Positions 52,146 through 62,735 of a stretch of 64,000 nucleotides of DNA are shown here, one piece after another; within the stretch, counting starts at the first letter, position 1; every line of letters starts with the position of its first letter. The stretch spans positions 372,001 to 436,000 of the forward strand of contig NZ_PYXG01000002.1 of NCBI RefSeq assembly GCF_003043945.1. Reading direction: 5' to 3'. Under the pieces are notes generated by a model. That model worked only from the letters and a program-made list of their open reading frames with translations, had not been told where the DNA came from and ran no database searches. This DNA comes from Prevotella sp. oral taxon 376. GTDB lineage: Bacteria; Bacteroidota; Bacteroidia; Bacteroidales; Bacteroidaceae. The position numbers and the translations under genes are program-made.

Positions 52146-53078
52146 CTATACTGGTATCAGGAAATTGATAACTTCCTGCTCTACCCTGATCGTGTATTCG
52201 CCTACCGGGGAATTGAGAAGCCGCCCGTCGATGCCAACCAAGGCCTTCTCCGCATTCTGCACCTGCACTTCCTTCGTGCGATAGGGATGCACACTCCTGT
52301 GGTTCAGGAACTTTCCTCTGACAAAAAGGTAAATCCCCTCTATCAGCTGTGCCATCTCCGGATGATAGACCACGCTCACATCAAGCAGTCCGTTATAAGG
52401 GACAGCATTCGGCGTCTGCCCATATCCGAGGGCATTTCCCACGCAGACCGTCATCACCTTGCGGTTGATGCTCTCGCCATTTATCTTCAGATGCATCTTA
52501 TACTCCAGTCGCTGGAATATCATCAGGATAAAGGAAATCACATAGCTGATCGTTCTCGACCCTACGGCATGGCGGGTCTGACGACGCAGGTTCATGATCG
52601 TTGCTATCAGACCAATATTGACGCAATTCAGGAAATAACGATGACAGGCCTCTCCGTGCTTGTTCTTATAATTGATCCGGCCAAGGTCTATCTTCCTCAC
52701 ACGATGTTCTTTCAACCATTTGACCGACTTCTCCGTCTCCCCTTCCTGAAATCCCCAGAAATGGGCAAAATCGTTCATCATGCCGTTGGGAATCACCCCC
52801 AACGCAATCTGGTCGCGCACTTCTTTCTCCGTTTGCATCAGACAATTCACCGCATCATTCAGTGCCGAGTCGCCACCTACTATTATCAGAGTGCGATAGC
52901 CATTGTTAATCATCATCTTAACGAGCCGCTCCACGCTGCCCATATTTTCGCTCTGCACATAGTCGAAATCGATGTGCTCACTGCGAAGCACCCGCTCGAT
53001 ATTCTCCCATCGCTTCTGCGGGCGAAATGAATTCTTCGGGCAATAGAGGATGCCCCATTTATTTTCGTTTACTGCCAT
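52146..53078 (-). CDS. Diacylglycerol/lipid kinase-like protein with altered GGDG motif
   Basis: 310 residues from MAVNENKWGILYCP; the frame opens 31 codons earlier inside miaA, which is rejected. The DAGK catalytic domain (1-130) has the family order but its motif reads VGGDSALNDAVN instead of GGDGTLNE, and then IPNGMMNDFAHFWG replaces the usual GTGNDFAR. The C-terminal beta-sandwich domain (about 135-305) is typical of YegS/DgkB proteins. The altered loop suggests a divergent kinase or non-kinase lipid-binding role; I recall that several Bacteroidetes relatives share a similar change. It overlaps miaA by 10 bp. Confidence 0.8.
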   Translation of the reverse strand: MAVNENKWGILYCPKNSFRPQKRWENIERVLRSEHIDFDYVQSENMGSVERLVKMMINNGYRTLIIVGGDSALNDAVNCLMQTEKEVRDQIALGVIPNGMMNDFAHFWGFQEGETEKSVKWLKEHRVRKIDLGRINYKNKHGEACHRYFLNCVNIGLIATIMNLRRQTRHAVGSRTISYVISFILMIFQRLEYKMHLKINGESINRKVMTVCVGNALGYGQTPNAVPYNGLLDVSVVYHPEMAQLIEGIYLFVRGKFLNHRSVHPYRTKEVQVQNAEKALVGIDGRLLNSPVGEYTIRVEQEVINFLIPV

Positions 53079-53995
53079 AATGCTAATATTTGTCTTATCT
53101 TTGTTTCCAGCGGAAGCATCGCGTCTATCCAATGGATGGTGAAGCCCCTGCGCTCCATGCCGCGAAACCATGTCATCTGCCGCTTCGCAAACTGATGAAT
53201 GGCTATCTCAAGGTTTCTGAACATCTGGTCGTAGGTAGTCCTCCCGATGACATACTCCGTAACATACCTGTACTCAAGCCCGTAATATATCAAATCTTCG
53301 GCAGGTATTCCCCTGTCCAACAAGCCCTTAACTTCCTCAATCATACCCGTTTCCAGCCTTTTCCTTAAGCGATGCGTAATCTTCTCCCGTCTTAAGTCCC
53401 GGTCAATATTCACCCCAATGACGAGAGAATCTACCGGAGGCATCTCGCGCAAGGGCATCGGGTGCTCGAGATTATAGGTCTCTATCTCGATGGCACGGAT
53501 TGCCCGCTGGCAGGAATCCACATCTGTCTTGTTGTGCATTTTGCTCCCGGTCTTCGCCTTCAGGTCTTTCAGCACCACAGTCAATGCTTCCAGAGACTGC
53601 CCCTCCAAGGTTTTCCTCAGACTTGCATTCTGGGGCACGGGCGAAAGTTGATACCCCTTCAACACGGCCTCGATATAAAGGCCCGTCCCCCCACAAAGTA
53701 TCGGATGCTTTCCCCGCTTCCTGATATCCTCATAGACGGCACGGAAATCCCTCTGATATTCATAGAGATTATACTTCGTCCCCGGCTCCGCGATGTCAAT
53801 GAGATGATAAGGTATCTTCCCTTCGGCCGTCTCATAGTCGGCGAGATCCTTCCCCGTGCCGATATCCATGCCGCGATAGACCTGCCGGGAGTCGGCGCTG
53901 ATAATCTCGGCACCTCCCATCCGGGCGGCCAAGGCCGTGGCAAGCGAGGTCTTCCCGCTGGCGGTAGGGCCGAGTATCGTTATCATCTCATTCAT
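53069..53995 (-). CDS. miaA: tRNA dimethylallyltransferase
   Basis: 308 residues. Transfers dimethylallyl to A37 of tRNAs that read codons starting with U. Seen: P-loop GPTASGKT (residues 9-16), ADSRQVYRGMDIGTGKDLAD, the DMAPP site, and the DRELRREK-type insertion that binds the anticodon loop; here GVNIDRDLRREKI. Start at Met1 or Met4 (MITILGPT). The lipid kinase gene overlaps its end. Confidence 0.95.
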   Translation of the reverse strand: MNEMITILGPTASGKTSLATALAARMGGAEIISADSRQVYRGMDIGTGKDLADYETAEGKIPYHLIDIAEPGTKYNLYEYQRDFRAVYEDIRKRGKHPILCGGTGLYIEAVLKGYQLSPVPQNASLRKTLEGQSLEALTVVLKDLKAKTGSKMHNKTDVDSCQRAIRAIEIETYNLEHPMPLREMPPVDSLVIGVNIDRDLRREKITHRLRKRLETGMIEEVKGLLDRGIPAEDLIYYGLEYRYVTEYVIGRTTYDQMFRNLEIAIHQFAKRQMTWFRGMERRGFTIHWIDAMLPLETKIRQILALWQ

Positions 53996-54068
53996 GCCGC
54001 AAATATAAATAAATTATCCCAAACCACCAAATCCGGAAACGGAATGAATGGGAAGAGGTGGTATCTAC

Positions 54069-54099
54069 AAAAAAAGAACCGCCCGGCATCAGCCGGACG
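54069..54099 (-). terminator. gapA terminator
   Basis: CGCCCGGC (54080-54087) pairs with GCCGGACG (54092-54099), with a stretch of seven T on the minus strand. It lies 32 bp past the gapA stop. Confidence 0.88.
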
Positions 54100-54130
54100 A
54101 TTCCTATAAAGTCTTTAGCTTGTAGCCGTA

Positions 54131-55198
54131 TTACTTCAGTTCAGCGAGGTACTTAATGGTACGAACCATCTGAGAGGTGTAGGAGTTCTCGTTGTCATAC
54201 CAAGAAACAACCTGTACCTGATAGGTGTCGTCGTCCATCTTGCTTACCATTGTCTGGGTTGCATCAAAGAGAGAACCGAACTTCATACCGATGACATCGG
54301 AAGAAACAATCTGGTCCTCATTGTAGCCGAAGCTCTCGTTGGCAGCAGCCTTCATGGCCGCGTTGATGCCTTCTACGGTTACATCCTTGCCCTTAACGAC
54401 AGCGATAAGGATCGTGGTAGAACCTGTAGGAGTCGGAACACGCTGTGCGGAACCGATCAACTTACCGTTCAGCTCAGGGATAACAAGACCGATGGCCTTG
54501 GCTGCACCCGTTGAGTTAGGAACGATGTTGCAAGCGCCTGCGCGCGAACGACGAAGGTCTCCCTTGCGCTGCGGGCCGTCAAGAATCATCTGATCGCCGG
54601 TATAAGCGTGGATGGTAGACATGATACCTGACTGGATAGGGGCATACGCGTTCAGCGCAGCGGCCATGGGAGCCAAGCAGTTCGTCGTGCAAGACGCGGC
54701 GGAAATCACCGTGTCGGCAGGAGTCAGGGTCTTGTGGTTGGTGTTGTAAACGATGGTAGGCAGATCGTTGCCTGCTGGAGCAGAGATCACCACCTTCTTG
54801 GCGCCAGCCTGAATGTGGGCAGAAGCCTTGGCTTTAGAGGTATAGAAGCCCGTGCACTCAAGTACAACATCTACATCGAGCTTACCCCAAGGAAGCTCTG
54901 CAGCGTTTGGCTTTGCATAAATGGTAATCTCCTTACCGTCAACGATGATAGAACCTGGAGTTACGACGGTCTTGCCATCCTCTGCGAGAACAGCATCCTT
55001 ATAGTCTACGGTGTGCTTGCCTTCGCCGTACTTGCCGGCGAAACCACCCTGGGCGGTGTCATACTTCAAGAGGTGAGCGAGCATCTTTGGACTTGTCAGG
55101 TCGTTGATGGCAACAACCTCATAACCTTCAGCCTCGAACATCTGACGGAATGCGAGACGACCGATACGGCCAAAGCCGTTAATAGCTACATTTGTCAT
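54131..55198 (-). CDS. gapA: Glyceraldehyde-3-phosphate dehydrogenase
   Basis: 355 residues, somewhat longer than the usual 330-340 because of an extended loop near residues 57-85. The N-terminal Rossmann motif INGFGRIGR and the NAD-specifying Asp in VAINDLTSP are intact; the catalytic Cys lies in [12 protein letters not shown] and the general-base His in the following segment ([15 protein letters not shown]). Glycolysis step, NAD type. A monocistronic gene with the promoter facing that of mscL; strong expression is expected. Confidence 0.96.
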   Translation of the reverse strand: MTNVAINGFGRIGRLAFRQMFEAEGYEVVAINDLTSPKMLAHLLKYDTAQGGFAGKYGEGKHTVDYKDAVLAEDGKTVVTPGSIIVDGKEITIYAKPNAAELPWGKLDVDVVLECTGFYTSKAKASAHIQAGAKKVVISAPAGNDLPTIVYNTNHKTLTPADTVISAASCTTNCLAPMAAALNAYAPIQSGIMSTIHAYTGDQMILDGPQRKGDLRRSRAGACNIVPNSTGAAKAIGLVIPELNGKLIGSAQRVPTPTGSTTILIAVVKGKDVTVEGINAAMKAAANESFGYNEDQIVSSDVIGMKFGSLFDATQTMVSKMDDDTYQVQVVSWYDNENSYTSQMVRTIKYLAELK

Positions 55199-55269
55199 TT
55201 TACTTTTTTAAATTTATTAAAGGGTTAAAATATCGAATCGATTTACTAATCTTTTTTCCTTTTGCTGTG

Positions 55270-55277
55270 CAAAGTTA
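55270..55277 (-). promoter_or_regulatory. gapA -7 box (facing the mscL -7 box)
   Basis: Minus-strand TAACTTTG, 71 bases upstream of the ATG. The -33 position would fall inside the opposing box. Confidence 0.62.
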
Positions 55278-55289
55278 CGAAAAAATTCC

Positions 55290-55297
55290 TATATTTG
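55290..55297 (+). promoter_or_regulatory. mscL -7 box (TATATTTG)
   Basis: TATATTTGC on the plus strand, 12 bp from the divergent gapA box, with the mscL ATG about 139 nt downstream. A TTTG 25 bp upstream (55261-55264) is slightly too far. Confidence 0.55.
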
Positions 55298-55435
55298 CAG
55301 TCGGTTTTAGTCTTAAATTATATAAAATGCGCGCCCTAACAACATTTTTTGCTGAAATCGGCCGCATTCTATTCTAAGTCTGATAACTCGATGTTGCAAA
55401 ACTATAGATTTTTAATTTTCAAATAAAAAGGACAA

Positions 55436-55825
55436 ATGAGGAAATTTCTGAACGAATTCAAGGAATTCGCCATGCGTGGCAATGTCATGGACATGGCAGT
55501 AGGTGTTATCATCGGCGGTGCCTTCGGCAAGATCGTAAGCTCGCTGGTAGACGATGTGCTCATGCCTCTCATCGGCATGCTTCTGAAGGGAGTGGACTTC
55601 AAGACATTGGGAATTACGCTGGGCGATGCCAAGATTACTTACGGCAACTTCCTGCAGAACATCCTTGACTTTGTGATTATCGCATTCTGTATATTCCTCA
55701 TGATTAAGGGCGTCAGCAAGCTCAATCGCAAGAAGGAAGAACCTGAACCGCCCGCGCCAGCACCGGAACCCACGGCTGAAGAGAAGCTGCTCACCGAGAT
55801 CCGAGACTTGCTGAAGAACAAATAA
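55436..55825 (+). CDS. mscL: Large-conductance mechanosensitive channel MscL
   Basis: 129 residues. Two transmembrane helices, about 15-43 ([20 protein letters not shown] plus VDDVLMP) and about 67-92 ([20 protein letters not shown]), with the N-terminal amphipathic helix and a C-terminal cytoplasmic helix after a Pro/Glu linker ([11 protein letters not shown]). It is a homopentameric emergency valve against osmotic downshift. Terminator is close to the stop. Confidence 0.97.
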   Translation: MRKFLNEFKEFAMRGNVMDMAVGVIIGGAFGKIVSSLVDDVLMPLIGMLLKGVDFKTLGITLGDAKITYGNFLQNILDFVIIAFCIFLMIKGVSKLNRKKEEPEPPAPAPEPTAEEKLLTEIRDLLKNK

Positions 55826-55849
55826 GACACTGAGATCCCTACCGGTGCA

Positions 55850-55885
55850 TAGGTGAAAGGGCAAAAGCCTTTTTCACCTATTTTG
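55850..55885 (+). terminator. mscL terminator
   Basis: TAGGTGAAAGG pairs with CCTTTTTCACCTA through a GCAAAAG loop, then ATTTTGTTTT. A strong hairpin directly after the gene. Confidence 0.87.
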
Positions 55886-56290
55886 TTTTATATGTAAAAC
55901 ATTTTCGTAAAAATCTGTTTTTGCATAATTTCAAGCATATTGCATATTATGCAAAAAATCATGGCCATTCGGGCAAAAAGCGGCTTCCGGGAAGGCTTTC
56001 AGCGGCCTTTCACCCTCCTTTCAACGGCTAAAAGCCGGGCTGTTTACCGCTTTTTATAACCGGAAACGGGCGTTCCGGACGCCCGGAAGCCATTAACACG
56101 GCTCTTTTTTGAATTTTCAAAAAACCGAGATTGCCGCAGAGGCACTTTTCAGGCGTTCTAAGGAGCTTTCGCCTTTACCCTTCACCGTTTCCGCCGAGAC
56201 AGTCATCCGGGCTCCTGCCCGATTTATGCAATATGCATTTTAGCTTCGCGAATTCCATAAAGTATTTTCATAAACAACACCATCCTGAAA
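55886..56290. other. Gene-free interval flanked by inverted TGCATATT-type repeats
   Basis: About 400 bp with no frame of protein character. GCATATTGCAT (55935-55945) and its exact reverse complement ATGCAATATGC (56226-56236) bound a GC-richer core of about 280 bp that contains several small hairpins (for example GGCTAAAAGCC near 56027, and GGGCGTTCCGGACGCCC near 56068). The left end also contains the palindrome TTGCATATTATGCAA. This layout looks like a small non-coding element. No tRNA or promoter seen. Confidence 0.5.
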
Positions 56291-56293
56291 CAT

Positions 56294-56340
56294 AAAAAAG
56301 GCTTCAAGAAGTTCCTCTCCCTGAAGCCTTACCATTCCGT
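56294..56340 (-). terminator. Terminator of the amgK-murU-guaA operon
   Basis: AAGGCTTCA (56298-56306) pairs with TGAAGCCTT (56332-56340); the minus-strand end continues into TTTTTT. It lies just past the rhodanese gene stop. Confidence 0.85.
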
Positions 56341-56353
56341 TTTTGCGAAAAGG

Positions 56354-56743
56354 CTATTTCTCAATGGAGTATCCCGCATCTTTCCATGCCAGGATACCCC
56401 CTTCGAGATTTACCACTTTATAGCCCTTCTTTGCCAATTGGCCTGCTGCCATGGCACTTCTACGACCCGAACGGCAATAGACGGCTACCGGCTTATCCTT
56501 CCGCAATGTCTGCTCACATGTCGGCATGAAATCAGACTTCGTTACATCGATGAGTTTCGCCCGGCTTATATGTCCCTCGAGATATTCCTCCATGCTGCGC
56601 ACATCCACCAGTTGGACATCGCCTTTCTGGATGGTTTTCTCAAAAGAGCTCACATCAACAGTGTCGAAAGCCTTGCTGGTGGAGCAACCCGTCAAGGCCG
56701 CTCCTGCCAGCAGGTTTACTAAAATCTTTAAAAAACTTCTCAT
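56354..56743 (-). CDS. Rhodanese-domain lipoprotein
   Basis: 129 residues. The lipoprotein signal MRSFLKILVNLLAGAALTGC gives lipidated Cys20, so the protein is in the envelope. A single rhodanese domain follows: VQLVDVRSMEEYLEGHISRA, the active-site loop AVYCRSGRRSAMAA with the catalytic Cys near residue 90, and GGILAWKDAGYSIEK. Persulfide transfer is the family activity. Its ATG abuts the guaA stop without a gap, so it is the last gene of the operon. The link with nucleotide metabolism is unexplained. Confidence 0.9.
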   Translation of the reverse strand: MRSFLKILVNLLAGAALTGCSTSKAFDTVDVSSFEKTIQKGDVQLVDVRSMEEYLEGHISRAKLIDVTKSDFMPTCEQTLRKDKPVAVYCRSGRRSAMAAGQLAKKGYKVVNLEGGILAWKDAGYSIEK

Positions 56744-58288
56744 TTACTCCCATTCTATGGTCGAAGGGGGCTTCGAAGAGATGTCATAGCAGACTCTGTT
56801 CACCCCCTTCACCTTATTAATAATCTCATTGGAAACTTTCGCCATGAAGTCGTAGGGCAGATGAGCCCAGTCGGCGGTCATGGCATCCTGAGAGGTTACG
56901 GCACGCAAGGCCACCGGATGCTCATAGGTGCGCTCGTCGCCCATCACTCCCACGGAGCGAATCGTAGAAAGCAGCACCGTTCCCGCCTGCCACACATGAT
57001 CATAGAGAGAGGTGCCGTCAGGCATGGTATACCGGTGCATGTTCTCGATGTAGATGTCGTCGGCATCCTGAAGAATGCGGACTTTCTCGCGGGTAATATC
57101 TCCCAGAATCCTCACTGCCAGACCCGGGCCGGGGAACGGATGGCGCCTGATGAGCCGTTCGGGCATGCCCAGCTGGCTGCCCACACGCCGCACCTCGTCC
57201 TTGAAGAGCCACTGCAGGGGCTCGCAAAGCCGCAACTTCATCTCCTTAGGAAGCCCTCCCACATTGTGATGGCTCTTGATGGTCATGCCCGTGATGCTCA
57301 GGCTCTCGATGCGGTCGGGATAGATCGTACCCTGAGCAAGCCACTTGGCGTCCGTGATTTTCTTAGCCTCCGCATTGAAGACTTCCACGAAATCCCGCCC
57401 GATAATCTTGCGTTTCTGCTCCGGTTCGCTCACGCCTTCAAGGTCTTTGAAGAACTTGTCCGACGCATCGACACCGATTACATTCAGCCCCAGACCCGCA
57501 TAGGCATCCATCACTTTCCGGAATTCATTCTTGCGGAGCATGCCGTGGTCGACAAAGATACAAGTAAGGTTTTTGCCGATCGCTTTGTTCAACAGGGTTG
57601 CGCAGACACTGGAATCAACGCCGCCGCTCAGTCCGAGGATGACCCGGTCATTGCCCAGCTGCTCCTTCAGTTCCCTCACCGTGCTCTCCACGAACGACGC
57701 CGCACTCCACTCCTGCCTCGACTTGCAGATGTCGATGACGAAGTTTCGCAAGAGAGTCTTGCCCTGAAGGGTATGAAAAACTTCCGGATGGAACTGCACA
57801 GCCCATAGAGGAACCGTCGTAGAGGCATACGCCGCAAACCTGACATCGGCCGTAGAGGCTATCACATGACAGTCTTCGGGAATGGCCGTAATGGTGTCGC
57901 CATGGCTCATCCACACCTGCGAGCCTTTCTCGAAGCCCTTGAACAAGGGGTCGGCGAGGTCTATCTCCTCCAGATTGGCGCGCCCATACTCTCGCGTGCC
58001 GGCAGGTTCCACCTTGCCGCCATTGGCATGGCTGATGAACTGGGCACCGTAGCAGATGCCCAAAACGGGCACTTTGCCGACGAACTGCGTAAGGTCTGCC
58101 TTGAAGGCTTCCTTATCGTGAACGGAGTAAGGACTGCCACTTAGGATGACGCCAATGACGGAGGGGTCGTCATGGGGAAACTTATTGTAAGGCAGAATCT
58201 CGCAGAAGGTGTCAAGTTCCCTCACCCTTCGCCCGATAAGCTGGGTGGTCTGGGAGCCGAAATCGAGGATAATAATCTTCTGTTGCAT
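56744..58288 (-). CDS. guaA: GMP synthase (glutamine-hydrolysing)
   Basis: 514 residues. Class I amidotransferase domain (1-195) with nucleophile Cys in GICYGAQF and the His-Glu pair (QFHPEV), ATP-pyrophosphatase domain with the P-loop [10 protein letters not shown] (about 220-229) and the C-terminal dimerisation domain ([14 protein letters not shown]). It converts XMP to GMP. It lies 4 bp after murU and abuts the rhodanese gene. An adjacent guaB is absent. Confidence 0.97.
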   Translation of the reverse strand: MQQKIIILDFGSQTTQLIGRRVRELDTFCEILPYNKFPHDDPSVIGVILSGSPYSVHDKEAFKADLTQFVGKVPVLGICYGAQFISHANGGKVEPAGTREYGRANLEEIDLADPLFKGFEKGSQVWMSHGDTITAIPEDCHVIASTADVRFAAYASTTVPLWAVQFHPEVFHTLQGKTLLRNFVIDICKSRQEWSAASFVESTVRELKEQLGNDRVILGLSGGVDSSVCATLLNKAIGKNLTCIFVDHGMLRKNEFRKVMDAYAGLGLNVIGVDASDKFFKDLEGVSEPEQKRKIIGRDFVEVFNAEAKKITDAKWLAQGTIYPDRIESLSITGMTIKSHHNVGGLPKEMKLRLCEPLQWLFKDEVRRVGSQLGMPERLIRRHPFPGPGLAVRILGDITREKVRILQDADDIYIENMHRYTMPDGTSLYDHVWQAGTVLLSTIRSVGVMGDERTYEHPVALRAVTSQDAMTADWAHLPYDFMAKVSNEIINKVKGVNRVCYDISSKPPSTIEWE

Positions 58289-58292
58289 GGGG

Positions 58293-59153
58293 TTATCTAT
58301 TTAATTCTTGAATAAATTGCTCTGCTTCTTGCAGGGTGCCGAGCTTGCCGACATCCATTAATCTCATTCCCTCTGCCACATAGCCCTTGATGGGAGCCGA
58401 GGCACAGTTGGCAAGATAGAAGTCCATGATCGGGAAACGGGCAGGATAGTCGGCCATCCGAGGAAACAACGAAGGCGAAAAACAATGGATGCCCGAAAAG
58501 GCATATGCCTTCAGAATCGTCTGCCCATAGCCCAACAGACAATGCCTGACCTCAATATGTTCATGATGGCCGGGCAATGTCATGAACTCTTCCGGATGCT
58601 CCGTGCCGAATTCACGAAGCCACTTGAACGGGCTCTTCACCTCGCCGGTTTCGATGTTCGTCCAGCCTACGAGCCGCATCTGCCCATCGAAAAGCAGGTA
58701 ACGGCTGGTCTTTCTCCAGCTCACGAGCAGCGTTGCCGATGCGTCAAGACAGCTTCTGGAACCATAGTTGCGCATCTTTGGAGCCTCGGCATAGAATCTC
58801 TCCAAATCCACATTGCTCAGAATATCGACATTGTGAATCAGTATCTGTCCGCCGGCATCAAAGCAGGGCGCGGCCTTCTTCATGCCCCCTCCCGTGTCAA
58901 GGAGTTCCGCGCTCTCGTCGCTGACTATGATTTCCAAACCGAAATCGCCGTTAGCCTTCAGGTAATCGATGATTTGGCGTGAGAAATGGTGTACATTGAC
59001 AACGATGCGGATGAAGCCAGCCTTCTTCAATCGAAGAATCACATGCTTGAGCAGCGGCTCTCCCCCAACCTCGACCAAGGCCTTCGGCTTTTTGTCGGTC
59101 AATGGTTTCAGGCGGGTCCCAAGGCCTGCCGCAAATATCATTGCTTGCTTCAT
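58293..59153 (-). CDS. murU: Nucleotidyltransferase, MurU-like (MurNAc-1-phosphate uridylyltransferase)
   Basis: 286 residues. NTP-transferase core with [19 protein letters not shown] (residues 8-26), the Mg-binding Asp in [13 protein letters not shown], and [12 protein letters not shown]. The short family with this opening includes MurU and HddC-like sugar-1-phosphate nucleotidyltransferases. The neighbour upstream encodes an AmgK-like sugar kinase, the same pairing known for AmgK-MurU in Pseudomonas, where the two salvage MurNAc to UDP-MurNAc. The name rests mainly on that pairing. A gap of 24 bp separates it from the kinase and 4 bp from guaA. Confidence 0.82.
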   Translation of the reverse strand: MKQAMIFAAGLGTRLKPLTDKKPKALVEVGGEPLLKHVILRLKKAGFIRIVVNVHHFSRQIIDYLKANGDFGLEIIVSDESAELLDTGGGMKKAAPCFDAGGQILIHNVDILSNVDLERFYAEAPKMRNYGSRSCLDASATLLVSWRKTSRYLLFDGQMRLVGWTNIETGEVKSPFKWLREFGTEHPEEFMTLPGHHEHIEVRHCLLGYGQTILKAYAFSGIHCFSPSLFPRMADYPARFPIMDFYLANCASAPIKGYVAEGMRLMDVGKLGTLQEAEQFIQELNR

Positions 59154-59177
59154 AGCTGCAAAGTTACTAAAAATCCG

Positions 59178-60719
59178 TCATTCAGCAGGCAAAATCCGTG
59201 AAATATTTTGCTCCCGATGGATGATGCGGACCTCTATTCCAAACCTCTCGTGAATGTGCTCTCCAAGATGCTGGGCCGAATAGACGCTGCGATGCTGGCC
59301 GCCCGTGCAGCCGAAGCAAAACATCAGATGCGTGAAACCGCGCTGCATATAGCGTGCCACATGATGGTCGGCCAGTCTGTAAACCGCGTCCAGAAAGCTA
59401 AGGATCTCACCGTCGTCCTCAAGAAAACGGATAACGGGCTCGTCAAGTCCGGTAAGTTTTTTGTAAGGCTCATATCGCCCCGGGTTGTGTGTGCTGCGGC
59501 AGTCGAAGACATAGCCTCCGCCGTTTCCCGATTCGTCAGCCGGCATTCCCTTGTGATAAGAGAAGCTGTAGACCGTCACGACAAGCGGCCCTTTGCCGTC
59601 ATATCGCGAGAAGGTGGCCGGCCCGTCGAGTGGATTACCCTCGTAAATGTCCCGGTCTGTAACCTTATAACCATCCTCCCGCTTCACGACGGGTTGTTCC
59701 TGGGGGGCAAACCGGGGCATTTCCGTAAGCCGACGGAGCATGTCCATCATATACGGATATGGGAATGTGCCTTCTCCCATCTTGAGAAGTTCGCGGAGAT
59801 TGTCCATTGCCGGAGGAATGGAATCCAGGAAGTGCTTCTTGCGCTCGAAGTATCCGCGGAATCCATAGGCGCCAAGCACCTGAAGGATTCGAAACAGGAC
59901 GAAGAGTGCCAGGCGGTTGACAAAATGCCTTACCGCAGGAACTTCCGTATAGTTTTTCAGCGAATTGTAATACTCGTAGACGAGCTCACGGCGCAGCTTG
60001 TTAGGATATTTTGCGGAGGCCTGCCACAAGAAAGATGCCAAGTCATAATAATAGGGCCCTTTCCGACCACCTTGGAAATCGATAAAATATGGCTTGCCCT
60101 CTGCGTCAAGCATAATATTGCGAGCCTGAAAGTCGCGGTAAAGGAAACTCTCACCGGGCTCCGAGGTCAGATCCTTGGCAAACATGCGGAAATTAGCCTC
60201 AAGCTTGAGTTCGTGAAAATCAAGTTCCGTTGCCTTCAGAAAGCAATATTTGAAATAGTTCAGATCGAAGAGGACGCCGTCGACATCAAACTCCGGCTGG
60301 GGATAACAATTGCTGAAATCCAGCCCATGGGCTCCTCGAATCTGAATGTCAGGTAACTCTCGAATGGTTTTTTTAAGGAGTTCTCTCTCTTTCTGATTGT
60401 ATCTTCCACCAGCCTCACGCCCACCTTTGATGGCATCAAAAAGGGAAACCTGTCCTAAATCAGTCTGCAGATAGCATAGCTCGTCTTCACTTACAGCAAG
60501 AATCATCGGAACAGGAAGCTGGCGATGGGTGAAGTGTCGGGCAAGATAGATAAAAGCGTGATTCTCGTCGCGGCTGGTTCCCACAACACCGACAACACTC
60601 GAACCTTGACTGTCCTGGATGCGGTAATAGACACGGTTGCTCCCTGCGCCAGGGAGTTTCTCCACCTGCGAGGGCTCTTCACCGCTCCAATGTCTGTACA
60701 ACTCAACAAGCTGCCTCAT
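59178..60719 (-). CDS. amgK: Fusion of AmgK-like sugar kinase and RapZ C-terminal domain
   Basis: 513 residues from the ATG at 60719, which overlaps the upstream stop (ATGA); a longer frame through that gene is rejected. Residues about 1-335 are an aminoglycoside phosphotransferase-type kinase: the catalytic loop reads FLYRDFQARNIML and the metal-binding loop YFIDFQGGRKG, close to AmgK, the N-acetylmuramate/N-acetylglucosamine anomeric kinase. After a linker, residues about 385-513 form a RapZ C-terminal domain: VFDCRSTHNPGRYEPYKKLT and LMFCFGCTGGQHRSVYSA, the part that senses glucosamine-6-phosphate in E. coli RapZ. The RapZ N-terminal ATPase is absent. Next to murU. Confidence 0.85.
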   Translation of the reverse strand: MRQLVELYRHWSGEEPSQVEKLPGAGSNRVYYRIQDSQGSSVVGVVGTSRDENHAFIYLARHFTHRQLPVPMILAVSEDELCYLQTDLGQVSLFDAIKGGREAGGRYNQKERELLKKTIRELPDIQIRGAHGLDFSNCYPQPEFDVDGVLFDLNYFKYCFLKATELDFHELKLEANFRMFAKDLTSEPGESFLYRDFQARNIMLDAEGKPYFIDFQGGRKGPYYYDLASFLWQASAKYPNKLRRELVYEYYNSLKNYTEVPAVRHFVNRLALFVLFRILQVLGAYGFRGYFERKKHFLDSIPPAMDNLRELLKMGEGTFPYPYMMDMLRRLTEMPRFAPQEQPVVKREDGYKVTDRDIYEGNPLDGPATFSRYDGKGPLVVTVYSFSYHKGMPADESGNGGGYVFDCRSTHNPGRYEPYKKLTGLDEPVIRFLEDDGEILSFLDAVYRLADHHVARYMQRGFTHLMFCFGCTGGQHRSVYSAQHLGEHIHERFGIEVRIIHREQNISRILPAE

Positions 60720-60880
60720 TCCTGCCTGTGTTTTTTCTCCCACTCGCCAAGTGCCCAATCTATGAGCAGCAGGAGTATGAAGATGCCCAAAGACATGAAG
60801 AATGACTTCGTCAAATAGATTAGCCCGGCCGCAACGATAAAGTAGACCAGCCATTTTTTCCAATTAAACTCTACCTTCAT
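60716..60880 (-). CDS. Small membrane protein at the head of the amgK operon
   Basis: 54 residues from MKVEFNWKKWLVYFIVAAG, start chosen because it is just downstream of the -7 box; an 11-codon extension upstream would cross that box. Two hydrophobic segments (about 11-26 and 29-44) with a short polar link, then a charged tail (GEWEKKHRQE). Its stop overlaps the kinase start by ATGA. No family recognised. Translational coupling suggests a membrane partner for the kinase, but nothing else supports that. Confidence 0.75.
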   Translation of the reverse strand: MKVEFNWKKWLVYFIVAAGLIYLTKSFFMSLGIFILLLLIDWALGEWEKKHRQE

Positions 60881-60884
60881 GTTA

Positions 60885-60892
60885 CAAAGATA
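60885..60892 (-). promoter_or_regulatory. -7 box of the amgK operon (leaderless candidate)
   Basis: Minus-strand TATCTTTG ends four bases before the ATG at 60880. The expected start is within a base or two of the ATG. No -33 box is evident. Confidence 0.62.
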
Positions 60893-61008
60893 CAAAAAAG
60901 ATGGGATTATCACATGGATGGTTCGTGTTTTTTTAAAAGAAAGGATGTCGACTAAAGCCTATTTGGTTAATCCTGGCATGAAAATCTCCATGCCTTATAT
61001 GAAAAACA

Positions 61009-61041
61009 GAAGAGGACAAGCTTTTATAGCTTATCCTCTTC
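61009..61041 (-). terminator. groEL terminator
   Basis: AGAGGACAAGC pairs with GCTTATCCTCT over 61011-61039 with one mismatch; the minus-strand side is followed by TCTTTTT-type sequence. It lies about 27 bp past the groEL stop. Confidence 0.82.
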
Positions 61042-61067
61042 ATAATTATCAACTTAGTAATTCCCAA

Positions 61068-62693
<1,626 letters not shown>

Positions 62694-62735
62694 TTATTAA
62701 CTTTAAGATTTAACCAATTTAATTCTTTTTGAGTA

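Noticed and set aside
59208..60356. 382-codon open frame on the plus strand
   Set aside because: Antisense to the kinase-RapZ fusion, whose motifs are clear on the other strand.
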